Below, piece by piece: positions 45,904-56,500 of a stretch of 64,000 nt of DNA. The stretch is from Saccharina japonica (taxonomy: Eukaryota > Sar > Phaeophyceae > Laminariales > Laminariaceae). The stretch is taken from the NCBI GenBank assembly GCA_008828725.1, contig MEHQ01003705.1, positions 124,001-188,000 on the forward strand. The letters run 5' to 3'. The number at the start of each line of letters is the position of its first letter. The stretch's first letter is position 1. The notes under the pieces are model-generated. The model ran no database searches. It saw nothing but the letters and a program-made list of their open reading frames with translations, and was not told where the DNA came from. The position numbers and the translations under genes are program-made.

Positions 45904-48900
45904 TCACAGAATTTTTTGTTCGTTGGAATTCTTTGTTCGTTNNNNNNNNNNNNNNNNNNNNNNNNNNNNNNNNNNNNNNNNNNNNNNNNNNNNNNNNNNN
46001 NNNNNNNNNNNNNNNNNNNNNNNNNNNNNNNNNNNNNNNNNNNNNNNNNNNNNNNNNNNNNNNNNNNNNNNNNNNNNNNNNNNNNNNNNNNNNNNNNNNN
46101 NNNNNNNNNNNNNNNNNNNNNNNNNNNNNNNNNNNNNNNNNNNNNNNNNNNNNNNNNNNNNNNNNNNNNNNNNNNNNNNNNNNNNNNNNNNNNNNNNNNN
46201 NNNNNNNNNNNNNNNNNNNNNNNNNNNNNNNNNNNNNNNNNNNNNNNNNNNNNNNNNNNNNNNNNNNNNNNNNNNNNNNNNNNNNNNNNNNNNNNNNNNN
46301 NNNNNNNNNNNNNNNNNNNNNNNNNNNNNNNNNNNNNNNNNNNNNNNNNNNNNNNNNNNNNNNNNNNNNNNNNNNNNNNNNNNNNNNNNNNNNNNNNNNT
46401 CTACTTCCTCCTCCTCCCGGCTACTGGTATACCTCCTTCTTCTTTCTGGCAGGTCCAGGTCCCCTACACGAAATCGCAGTTTCAGCTTTTTCGCGAAGTC
46501 CATTGGGCCGTGCAGATACCTTTTCATTCCTATTCCTTCTCTCAACCCCCCGTACATCTCTAAGTGTTCTTCCCCTTCCACCTTCTTTCTCAGTGCTAGC
46601 CTTTCCCTTCTTTCTATCCTTTCTTTCACTTCTGTCTTGTATCCGCTAAATTTCTCTATGGCCAGCGTCTCTTTTTGGTTTCCTATTTCCTTCCATACTT
46701 TCTCGACTACGCTATCCCACCTTATTCCAGCTCGCCCTTTGGTTACTTTCTCCCATACAGCTTTATCGGCTATGGCTGGCAACCTCTTATTTGGCATGTT
46801 CTTTACTTTATATTGCCATTTCAACTTACGCACGTCTCTATTTGTCTTAAGTGGGTACATTCCCAGTTCTGCTCTCAATACTGTATTACTCGTCGTACTT
46901 GAGCATCCTAGTACTTTTTTAGCTGCTGTCATCTGTACTGTTTCCAGCTGTTTTACGAGCTTCGCGTTCCCTTCCCATACTTCTCCTGCATATTCTAGCT
47001 TTGGTACAATCACATTCATCAGTATACATCTCTTAATTCTAGTGTCAAGGTGCGAGTCTGTTAGGACTGCTTCCATCTTGCCTACGTGTGCCTTACCCTT
47101 GCCTATTATTTTATTTATGTGTGCATCCCAAGAGCAATCTTTTGAGATTTCTACGCCAAGGTACGTATACTGGTCTACGATCGGTAATTCATCTTCTCCC
47201 CACTTCCACTTACAAGTTACCGGACTCTCCTTATCTTCGTTACATACAACTACTGCGCACTTTTTTACGTTCGCCGTCACTCTCCACTTCCTGGTGTACT
47301 CGATTGCCTTCTCTATTTGTTTCTGCAGTCCTTCGGGTGTTTCTGATATGCAAACGAAATCATCAGCAAACATCAATCCCGACACCGTATCTTCCCCCAC
47401 CGTGACTCCCTGCGATGCTGCTTCTACTGCTACTATCATGTCATTAATGTATACCTTGAATAGGTTAGGTGATAGCGTACATCCCTGGGCAACTCCCTGT
47501 AGGATATCAACGTACTTCGATATTTCCCCGTCCAACATCACAGCACTTCTCGCACATTCCGTCATCTTCTTCATCATTCTCCACATCTTTCCTCTTATCC
47601 CTATTTCCCACAACTTTTTCCACAGCCCATTTCTCCATACTGTATCGTAGGCCTTCTGTACATCTAAAAAGAAACAGTACGTTGTTAGCCCCGCGTCTTT
47701 CCTGCCTTGGATTATCTTACCTAATGTGTACACATGATCGACGCAGCTACGGTTTGGCCTAAATCCTGCTTGCCCTTCGCTAATCTTTTCTTCCTTCTCC
47801 ATCATTGTTCCCATTCTATCGTTCAAAATCTTACAGAACGTTTTACCTACAGTGCTTAGTAGCGTTATTCCCCTATAGTTACCCGGGTCAGCCTTGTCTC
47901 CTTTCTTAAACAAGTTTACTACTACTCCTTCTCTCCATCTCTTAGGTGCGTACTCGTTTTTCCATATCCAGTTATACAACTTAACCATCATGGTAAGCAT
48001 TCCTTCTCCCCCGTACTTCATAAATTCATTAACTATTTGGTCTGCCCCTGCTGCCTTTCTATTCTTAAGTTTAGCTACACACTTCTTAACTTCTTCTCTT
48101 GTGAACTCTCCCTGTAACCCTTCTGAACCACTGTCTTCCCTTTCTGATGCATCTACGTTCGCCTCCGCCCACGCGTTGATATCTTTCTCAAATTCTTTGT
48201 CGAACGTTTCGTTGGTTGTGGGCGTCCCTAGCTTGCGGTAATGCTCTACAAGTACTTCCCTTTTCCCCTTCGAACTACTAACCATTTTACCGTTCTGTGC
48301 TCTTAATGTAGCTATCCCCGTATCTGCCTCTCCTGCTTGTTTGCCTAGTATCCCTTTTATCCCTACCCACATCTGCTTCATCCCGCCATCAAAGTCTTCA
48401 TTCGTTTTAGTAACTACGTCTTTCCATACCCCTTTCTTCTTCTTCTCAACCACCTTTTTTACTTTATTTCTAGCAATACCATACTCCTCCCATCCTGACG
48501 TAGTTTTGCTCGATGCGTATCTTGCGTGTGCCTTTCTCCTTACTCCTATAGCCTCTTTTACTTCGTCATCCCACCATTTTACTGCTCTATTGCATATTAT
48601 CAACTTCTTTCCTATTACTTTACTTGCTGTGGTCTTGACCAATTTCTCCCATCCTTCTATTATCCTCGCTCCTGCATTATCTCTCTCTATATTGTTCTTT
48701 GTCGTACCTATGCTTTCCAGCAGATCGGAAAAATGCTCTGCATTTTTAGTCATCTCTTCTTGGAACTCTTCCCGTTTTTCCTTTACTTCTAGTTTATCTA
48801 TTCGCCATCTGTACAATTTCCTACCGCGCCTATTTTTGATAACTCTCGTCTGCTGGCTGTCTGTCCATATTAGGCAGTGATCCGTAGTTCCTACGTCCGC

Positions 48901-50112
48901 TGCGCATACATGTACTTCAGTTTCCTTACTACTTCCGTTTTCTACCACTATAAAGTCAAGAACGGAGCTTTCTCCCTTTTGTATGCACTGTCTAGTCCAT
49001 TCTGGCTCTGGCTTGTTTGCTCTACCGTTCAGAGTCTTCATCTCATTGTTCTTAAGGAATTTCAGCATCTCTTCCCCGTTCTTATTCTTTGTTACTTCCC
49101 CATACTGTCCAATGTTCTCGTTCGGGTTGCTTGCCTTCCCAATTCTTGAGTTAAAATCTCCGACTAGTACTACTTCTCCTTGTCTTTTATATTTTTGTAC
49201 ATCTACTGCTATTTCTCCGAACTTCTTCTGTATATCTTTGACCGTACTCTTCGACTCTGGGGGCATATAGATGTTTCCTAAGAAATAATCTTTCGCTCCC
49301 CTCTCCCCTGGTATCTTTATCCAGATGCTTTCGTCGAATTTCGTGTCTTTGATCACTTCTATTATGTCACACAGGTATTCTTTGACTAGGAACCCTACTC
49401 CCCCCGCCCCCCTATTCTTCTTGTTCTGTCCCTTTCTCTTTTTCCCTATCCATGCGTACTCTCCAATTGTGCATCCTATTTCGCCCCCCTCTTTTTCCCA
49501 CGACTCTTGAATTCCCACTATGTCTAAATCGCGCTCACTTACTTGTTCGGCTATTTCTATCCTCTTGCGCTCTTCCGTGGCGAATCCACATACGTTCCAT
49601 GACCCTATTCTCAGCTTCTTCTTCGTTTCATTGTTCGCTCGACTCTTGTCTTTCGTTTTTTCTCCTTCGTTGCTACTTCTGTGTTCTTTTCTTTGAGCTT
49701 TCTGACTGTTTCCGTTTCTGGTTTTGTCTTCTTGCTCTACGCCACTGTGTTTCTCTCCCATTCCCTTTGGGCCAGTTACTGTTTCCTGCCTCCCCTTACC
49801 TTCGTTCACCCTAGGACTACGTCTTAGATTCGCTATTCCATTAGCTATACATACCCTCCACCCTAGTCTTCTAACCCATGCCGACACTTGTTCTGTCTCT
49901 AATCTCTGCCACTCCATGCTCGCTTTCGGTTTAAGTGTGACTCGAAAATGCTCTCCCTCCCTTTCTACTTGTCCTAATGCAAAGCAGTATAGTCCTACTT
50001 CGTCGCACTTCCTCTTGAACTCTATTCTCGTCATGTCGCTAGGAACTCCGAATACCAGCACTACTAGTACTTTACCCTTCCAGTCTTTCTTACTCCACCT
50101 ACCCTGCCTCAC
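45904..50112 (-). CDS. Non-LTR retrotransposon polyprotein (APE endonuclease + reverse transcriptase)
   Basis: About 1,237 codons are uninterrupted before the assembly gap at 46399. Residue positions are counted from the GTG codon at 50112. An N-terminal region of about 165 residues precedes an EEP/APE endonuclease (RIGSWNVCGF at about 168, IQESW at about 201, GDFNSRIG at about 318, TDHCLIW at about 410). The reverse transcriptase follows: NYRGITLLSTVGK, GQAGFRPNRSC, FFLDVQKAYD, GVAQGCTLSP, catalytic FADD at about 914, YLGV at about 984. The C-terminus lies in the gap. These enzymes nick DNA and copy their RNA in place (target-primed reverse transcription). No ATG precedes the open frame: an in-frame stop lies about 70 nt upstream of 50112 and the first ATG is at about residue 27. 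A 5' truncation, a non-AUG start or a missing first ORF are possible. The intact frame suggests recent insertion. The clade was not determined. Confidence 0.9.
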   Translation of the reverse strand: MRQGRWSKKDWKGKVLVVLVFGVPSDMTRIEFKRKCDEVGLYCFALGQVEREGEHFRVTLKPKASMEWQRLETEQVSAWVRRLGWRVCIANGIANLRRSPRVNEGKGRQETVTGPKGMGEKHSGVEQEDKTRNGNSQKAQRKEHRSSNEGEKTKDKSRANNETKKKLRIGSWNVCGFATEERKRIEIAEQVSERDLDIVGIQESWEKEGGEIGCTIGEYAWIGKKRKGQNKKNRGAGGVGFLVKEYLCDIIEVIKDTKFDESIWIKIPGERGAKDYFLGNIYMPPESKSTVKDIQKKFGEIAVDVQKYKRQGEVVLVGDFNSRIGKASNPNENIGQYGEVTKNKNGEEMLKFLKNNEMKTLNGRANKPEPEWTRQCIQKGESSVLDFIVVENGSSKETEVHVCAADVGTTDHCLIWTDSQQTRVIKNRRGRKLYRWRIDKLEVKEKREEFQEEMTKNAEHFSDLLESIGTTKNNIERDNAGARIIEGWEKLVKTTASKVIGKKLIICNRAVKWWDDEVKEAIGVRRKAHARYASSKTTSGWEEYGIARNKVKKVVEKKKKGVWKDVVTKTNEDFDGGMKQMWVGIKGILGKQAGEADTGIATLRAQNGKMVSSSKGKREVLVEHYRKLGTPTTNETFDKEFEKDINAWAEANVDASEREDSGSEGLQGEFTREEVKKCVAKLKNRKAAGADQIVNEFMKYGGEGMLTMMVKLYNWIWKNEYAPKRWREGVVVNLFKKGDKADPGNYRGITLLSTVGKTFCKILNDRMGTMMEKEEKISEGQAGFRPNRSCVDHVYTLGKIIQGRKDAGLTTYCFFLDVQKAYDTVWRNGLWKKLWEIGIRGKMWRMMKKMTECARSAVMLDGEISKYVDILQGVAQGCTLSPNLFKVYINDMIVAVEAASQGVTVGEDTVSGLMFADDFVCISETPEGLQKQIEKAIEYTRKWRVTANVKKCAVVVCNEDKESPVTCKWKWGEDELPIVDQYTYLGVEISKDCSWDAHINKIIGKGKAHVGKMEAVLTDSHLDTRIKRCILMNVIVPKLEYAGEVWEGNAKLVKQLETVQMTAAKKVLGCSSTTSNTVLRAELGMYPLKTNRDVRKLKWQYKVKNMPNKRLPAIADKAVWEKVTKGRAGIRWDSVVEKVWKEIGNQKETLAIEKFSGYKTEVKERIERRERLALRKKVEGEEHLEMYGGLREGIGMKRYLHGPMDFAKKLKLRFRVGDLDLPERRRRYTSSREEEEVXXXXXXXXXXXXXXXXXXXXXXXXXXXXXXXXXXXXXXXXXXXXXXXXXXXXXXXXXXXXXXXXXXXXXXXXXXXXXXXXXXXXXXXXXXXXXXXXXXXXXXXXXXXXXXXXXXXXXXXXXXXXXXXXXXXXXXXXXXXXXXXXXXXXXXXXXXRTKNSNEQKIL
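45942..46399. other. Assembly gap (458 N)
   Basis: This is a run of N. The left edge reads GAATTTTTTGTTCGTTG followed by GAATTCTTTGTTCGTT, the start of a tandem repeat that probably forms the 3' tail of the LINE and may explain the failed assembly. Open frames reported through the N run are meaningless. Confidence 1.
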
Positions 50113-50454
50113 CGTTTTTCTCTGAATCTCTTCCGAGACTATCTCCAGCTTGTTTTTGTTCGTGTTTGTAGTGGGAAATGTTCAAGTTACTGGGACTTCC
50201 CAATCCTAGTACTCGTTGAGGGTCTGGTGTCTTTCAGTTATTTTGCCGGCGCACCACACTAAATAGTGTTTCCAACACGGGCTCATAGCCTGGAGCCAAG
50301 TTCAACACCCTTAACACAAGTACCCCACGTTTGTGTCAGGCGATCTGCATGGTAACCATCCTGGCGTCCCACGACCGTATCTTCTATCTTCTTGCCCCGC
50401 TGCTGTACTGGTTACTTTCCTCCAGGGAGGTCATTTTTACCGTGCAAGGTTCAA

Positions 50455-50621
50455 GGACGGCTGGGGGGTTACTAAAACCAAGTGAAAAAAATGAAAATAA
50501 GGATTTTTTTATTTTCCATTTTCTTACTTCATCATGTGATCACAACGGTTTGCAACGGTTTTCTATTCCGACCTCTGGGGGTGTGGTGTGTCGTTTTCTC
50601 TTTTTTTTCTGGACGCCCCTG
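50455..50621 (-). mobile_element. Foldback-family copy at the upstream edge of the LINE
   Basis: Read on the minus strand it runs AGGGGCGTCC, AGAAAAAAAAGAGAAAACGA, ACCACACC, GTGATCACATGATGAAG and CTTGGTTTTAGTAACCCCCC. It matches 56767-56965 along its length (AAAAAAAAAAGAGAAAACGA, GTGATCACAGGACGAAATG, AACTTGGTTTTAGAGACCCC). Confidence 0.5.
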
Positions 50622-53097
50622 CCTCACCCGAAAACTATTTTTTGGAGGAAACAAAAAGTTCTACCCACGGTGAAAAATCCTGTGGCCTTCCTTACGTATA
50701 AAAACGAAAAATAGTGCACACAAAAAAAAAATTCCGACGATTCCGGGTTAAGGAGCTTTTAATAGGGCATTCAGAAAATTATTCAGGACAAAAAAAATGT
50801 GCAACCTTTATCGTAGCACGCGTCCGGTATCGCGGGGGGTCTGTGGATGTGATACTGACTTTGTCGGTCGATGGCCTTGCGAAGGCAACACAAACAGAAA
50901 ATTATCAATTTGAGTAGTAGGATTCGTTGATTTACACCCTATTGTGAAAGGCACCCAGCACATACAAACGGCTGCCACACGGACAGGCACTACCGGCTGA
51001 CACAGCAGGCAAGCGCAGCATTCCAGCACGGGGAAGTGGGCTAGGCTTCGGGTTCGGGCTCGGGTCGCAGGGTAGGCGTTAGGTGCCAAGCAAAACCTCC
51101 GTAACTATTCACTAACAAGGGGTGACCACGTCTCGCTGTATACACGCCACTCTAGGTGGATGCCCGCGAGGCCTACAAGCGGAAACACCCGGTTTCTCAT
51201 TTTATACCGTAGTGCCATATCGAATGCAGGACAACGACGACAAAACAATGAGTCTATCCGCTGGTTGGTGTAAAATGAAAGTACGGGACCACAAGTGCAA
51301 TATCTAGAGGAAATACTCCCAAAGACACGCGGGACAAAGGCACGACAAAATCTTACAGAACGGAGATTTTTCCGAGCTCGTAATCCTAGAAGTTAAGGAA
51401 AATGGAAAGCTCTCTCAGAGGCCGATGGATGTTGCACATATCATAAACATAAATGCAAGGGTTTTCCCCACTTCGGAGGCCAGCCTTGACACTTCCCTGG
51501 CCTCTCAGCCTACTCTCAGCTCTTAATTACCGACGGAAAACATTTTTTTTCGGGATCGTTCCTGGAATCATTGTTCTTCTTGGTTTCTTGGATTCATTTC
51601 TTCGATTCATCCCCCAAAAAAGAAAGCAGTGCTTTGAGCACGCAGCATCATGTGTGACCACTCGCCTTACACGGAACAAGATGGCAGGCACCAAATGTCT
51701 GAGGCTGTATGCATCATTGCTCTGAGAGAGGTGATCGCCAATGTTGAGAGACGCTGATGAACTGTGTCTGGACCTCTCGCCAGAAAAGCGACAGCCTCAC
51801 CAATTTATGTTTGTTTGTTTCCATACTTTTTTTTTATTTTTTTTTATCCTCCGGCGGATGGGTCAAAATAAAGCTTACGCCCTCCGCACTTGTTTCCATA
51901 CGTTTTGTTTGTTCTCGAGTTTGCCGTATTTATTCAGGATCTGTGCAGGGATCATTTTTTGTTCTTTGTTTCTTCGATTGATCCAAAAAACAAAAGTGGT
52001 GCTTTGCGCGCACGCAGCAGCACCCGCGACCGATGATAACTCGCCTTCGACGGAACGAGATGGTTTTCTTCCTGTACGCACGACCTCTTGGGCATTTGCA
52101 AGTCGCACTGCATCAATTCAACAACTTCTTCTATCTGATTACACTCTCGCCTGATCTACTTCCTTCAGCGAGCCTAGCGGGCGGCGTATAGCCACCCGAG
52201 GAGCGCAGCCTTGTATGCCTTTACGAGTATCAGGTACACAGCCTTCACTCTCATTCTCCGTGCGATATTGCGTATTGGGTACGTTGTGTGTTAAACCCCG
52301 CTCAACTCTCTGACCTCCATTCTTCGCCAATGCGCTGCTACGTAACATTTTGGGCTGCACCCGAGCTGGCGACCGGTGGCCGTCCAGGTCGCCGGCGAAA
52401 CTCCCTGTACATTTCGCAACATGTTGTCTCTGTTTCGTAGTTTGTGGCCATAAGTTAGAGCTTGTATTGTACCCGTCGTATCTCTGTACTCTCGATGCGT
52501 ACGCGGTACGATACGAGTAGGATGAAGAATCAGCACGTTCACTACGAGTAGAGGTCGATGGGTGGAAAAAGCGAAGCCAAACACTAACACTGCTGTGTGT
52601 GTTCTTCACATTAAACCGTCCTTTTTACCCGTCGACATCCAGCACACCCGGTGTCTGTGCCGATTCTTCAGCCTACGAAGAGAGCTACCGGTTCTTCCGT
52701 AGGCACAAAACCACGACACAGAGATACTACGCTGCAGTGCAGTAAGCAGAGCTGGCCCTGTACTATCTGTATGTGGGCGTACTCGTATACCGCCGGTACA
52801 GCAGTATTAATAGTATCGGCAGAGTGACAGGTATCAGCAGGTACTGCTTGCTGTACTGCTGTACGTTGTTGTATCATATGTGCTGTGCGCTGTGCGTGTA
52901 CCATGGAGGTGATTCGCAGCTTGATGTTTTACCCTCGCTCCTGTGGTATCGGTCGGCGTCTACGTACGTACACAGTACACAGCAGCACGACGAGTGTCTA
53001 AAGCATCAACAATTAAATAACGGTAAAACAGTGTACGCGCATAATATCTGTCCTGACACCAGTATCAATGCAGAACCAATCGCCATCCCCACCACAC
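50622..53097. other. Repeat-rich region, no firm gene
   Basis: From the left it holds the right half of a TIR element (to about 50825), then unassigned sequence, then two diverged ~170-bp copies (about 51540-51700 and 51905-52075) sharing TTCTTCGATT.ATCC, GTGCTTTG, CACGCAGCA, ACTCGCCTT and ACGGAAC.AGATGG. A minus-strand segment at 52410-52140 after acceptor AAATGTACAG could be the next exon of the 53289-53098 gene, but frame and borders are unclear. Confidence 0.4.
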
Positions 53098-53289
53098 CTG
53101 GAAACCTTCTCCGCCATCCCTGCTAGCTCCCAATCGCTCTCCCACGTTTAAGTCCTTGAGCTTGACCCCGCTGAAGATAGAACGGCTGAACGGGGTTTCA
53201 GCTCGAACACCCTCGACAGCAGGCGGACTATCGACTGTTGAACTTAGGTCGATCACCGGGTTTCTCTGCTGTGCGTCATTCGACGACAT
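53098..53289 (-). CDS. First coding exon of an unidentified minus-strand gene
   Basis: ATG at 53289 opens 64 codons to donor CCAG|GTGTGG at 53098, phase 0. The peptide begins MSSNDAQQRNPVIDLSSTVD and contains FSRSIFSGVKLKDLNVGERL. The frame is open and protein-like, but no family is recognised. The start faces away from the plus-strand RVxF/ZZ gene, with 257 bp between the two ATGs, so they may share a bidirectional promoter. Downstream exons were not established. Confidence 0.5.
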
Positions 53290-53546
53290 AATTCGGCGAC
53301 CTAATCGGCTCGTCGCCACGATGGGTACTTATGTTACAGTTATTTAGTATCGATGATCGGTCTGAAGGTTCATTGCTGAGAAGGCAGCGAGCGCTGCACG
53401 CACATTTGTGTGCGATTTCTCTGATGGGAGCAAGAGGTCGGCCAAAATCTCCCGGAACAAACATCCTTCAACACATATACCAAACCTTCGCCAGGACTAA
53501 AACTCAAAACTCTGGCGGGAATACCGAACCCATAAGTTTCCTTCTC
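53290..53546. promoter_or_regulatory. Putative bidirectional promoter interval
   Basis: This 257-bp interval lies between divergent start codons (53289 minus, 53547 plus). No TATA box or initiator is convincing. The plus-strand frame is open through part of it, so some bases may be coding or 5' UTR. The assignment rests on geometry only. Confidence 0.3.
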
Positions 53547-56500
53547 ATGGCTGCCACCGTAGGGGGGAGATCCTCCATTGGAAGCGGGCGCAAGCGTAAG
53601 CGGCAAGTATCCTGGGCCGCGGCGGAGCTTCTCGAAGAGGTGCGTTGATGCGATTTTGTGTGTGTGTCTTTTACCCGTGGTTGGTTCTCGATTATTTGTT
53701 TATTTACGCCTGAAATATACCCGAGGCACGAGTACCTTGCAACAGCGACCGAGTGGCAGACAGAGTTGCTGTTGTTCGAGATACAGCAGTGCTGAGAGTG
53801 CTTGGACTCGTGGTATGACCTTATGCGCATACTTGGAGATACTCGTATACACCATATCTGATACAGCAGTACAGGACATAAGAAAACGACCAATAATAAG
53901 AAGATAAGAAGCAGGCTGAGATTTACAGGAACATACCGTATTAATAAGACATTCGGGAGTCGTTATACTGTACTGAAGTTAGTGTAGAACTTACCCATTT
54001 TCTTGAATAAGAACACCCAGCCTGGACCAGCTTTCCTGTTTCTTATTATTAGGTGTCCTGTACTGCTGTATAATACGTGGAGCTGGTCTGTGCCCTGTTT
54101 TTGCTGCCATGGGGAGACTACACTTTGGGCCTGCGAGTACCGTATACTCGTACCAGTTCGTAGACGTTAAGGCCAACGAATAAGAAATAGCCAAGGTTCA
54201 CTTTTTGGGGACGCTTAAGAAATTTGGCTTAAGAAACCGTCTCACCAGTTATATACGGTAGTGGCCTATACTCAAGGCTGCTCAAGGGTGGTGCCACGAT
54301 CCGGTCTCAAGGCTTGCTCAGAATACGCACAGCAGTGCACAGTGCACAGTACGTACGTATAATAGGTGTTTCTTAATGGCAGGCCCATACTACTACGAAT
54401 CAGGGTTCGAATTAGTGCTCCAGCAACATGTGCGCGTAGCGCACATCGGGCATATTTGGATGTATGTGCGTAAATGTACTAAAAAAATGTGCGTCTCATT
54501 CGCTCGTCTTGCAAATAACACACAGACAAGCATAGCCTCTGTATTTGCGACCCTTTCAAGCCTTGTTTCATCCACGGACATACAAAACCGTCATAAATTT
54601 GCACTCAGTCCAAGCCCTCAAAAAAGAAAGGCACAAACAAATTCGGCAGGAAATTGTCGAATGAATCACAAGAAAAAGGCCTAAAAAAAGAATCGCCTGC
54701 GGCGAAAACAGACCCAAATTTTTTTCGCCTGCGGCGAAAATAGGCCCCAATTTTTTTTTTCGCCTACGGCGAAATGGACCCGCACAATGTTTTGGCCTGC
54801 GACCAAAAAGTGTGCGGGGGCCTAAAAAAGATGTGCGGAAAGCCGCACTATCTACTGCTTTTTATGGTGCGCAAAAGCTGATATTTCAGAAATTTGGTGC
54901 AATTGCGCACGTTTCACCAACTAATTCGAACCCTGCTACGAACACTGTACTACTGTAAACTGCTGCGACGGAGGACCGCCTGTTTCTTAACGTACTAGTT
55001 GTAGTGCGGGAGTTCCTAAAGGTTTTGTCTAATAACTGACGACGCCCGTAACTCTGCCATCTCCTGACTTCTGGCACTGGGCCAAGGAATAGGGTCAAAA
55101 GTTATGACTTGCAATCGAAAAACAACTTGAAAATAAAAAATGAATGTCGAGTTTCCACCAATCACACGTGAGCTTTGAGTTGCAAAATTACTGTGATTGG
55201 TCAGCAGTGCCGTTACACTGTTGCTGAGCACAAACAGAGCGTTACGAGTACAACCCTCAGGCTATTGTACATCGCTGCAGCAACCCTGCCGCCCAGAAGC
55301 AGCAGCAGCAGCACGCAGCACCATGCGTGTGAGGCGGCATACCCACGGTGCACTATAGCTACCTGCGTGTATCGGAACATCTACCATGCATCACCGAGGA
55401 TGGACAGGCAGACCCGATAGCGTGCACATTTCCCTACCTCAAGACGACACCCACCATGATGATAAGGCCAACCGCCACCAACAAACCTACACTCCTCCTC
55501 TGCTGTTCTGTTGCACCACCCAGGAATAGCAGTGCAATTCTCACAGCCTGAGAGGATAGCAGGCGTACGTTCTTGCTGTCTATCGTCATCGTTTGCCTGC
55601 ACCACTGCGCACCTCTCTCTGCTGTGTGTGTTGTTCGGGCCGCGTTGTTGACATTTTTTGTTCGTTTCCACCGATCGATGTGCTGCTGCTACAGCAGCAG
55701 AAAGCAGCAGCAGCAGCAGCAGTAGTGTGATTCGGCACACAGTAGTCGAGAGGTCAGCAGCAGTTATGTAGTGCGCCAAGTACGTCCCTGTTGATGTTGT
55801 CGTCGTTTGCGTACACCACGCACTTGATGTGGATGTAGGTATATCATCTTACTGCGCGAAGCACCACTCACTATGTACCACTCTGTCCGTAAATATAACA
55901 ACCGCTTGTTTGATAAAATGAATACCGAAACAGCATTACATTTACGGACGTATTGGTACGAAATAAGAATGGATCGAAGGCTCGTTGCCATTTCATTGAC
56001 ATAGTGGGCAGGAAAGCCGCGGCACAGCAGCAGGGCGTCCACTACAATCAATCGAGGGTACAACAGTAGTAGTAGCAGTATAGTTCCTGCGGTCGTCCTT
56101 TGCCTCTACACCACACACACTGCCTAATCTGTTGTGCGAAAGTTGCTCAAAAATAACCGAAACGCCTCAAAATGTTTTAATTGACAAAAAGTTACCCCTA
56201 TCCCCTGGAGGTGAGCCTGACTTCTGAGTTCTGAGACAAGGGCGTGCGAAAAGTATTTTATCGACAACTAACAATCTAAAATGGTCAGAATGGAAAACCA
56301 ATCAGAGCACTGTGATCGCTGGACGACAGGGGGTCTTTAAAACCATGTGGTTGGTTTTTGGAAAATTTCAGAAAAAAAACTTGTTTTGTGCTAAATCGTC
56401 CAGCGATCACAGTGGTCGGATTGTTTTTCCATTCTGACCATTTTAGATAGTTAGGTGTCGATAAAATACGTCTCGGGACGCCCTTGTCTGAGATACAAAA

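Larger units (their letters stand above)
45877..50621 (-). mobile_element. Composite insertion: LINE plus foldback copy within a split TIR element
   Basis: The block holds the LINE, its gap and a foldback-element copy (about 50455-50621). It is bordered by the 10-bp direct repeat CCTCACCCGA (45867-45876 and 50622-50631). Left of it is the left half of a TGCTACGRTAGAGGTGCAC element; right of it is the right half (to about 50825). The simplest reading is insertion into that element, with CCTCACCCGA as target duplication. Two independent truncated copies are the alternative. Confidence 0.4.

Noticed and set aside
45771-47650. Plus-strand frames of 215-575 codons crossing the N run
   Set aside because: They run through 458 N and are antisense to the reverse transcriptase.
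48341-50125. Plus-strand frames over the LINE
   Set aside because: They are antisense shadows of the APE endonuclease/RT frame.
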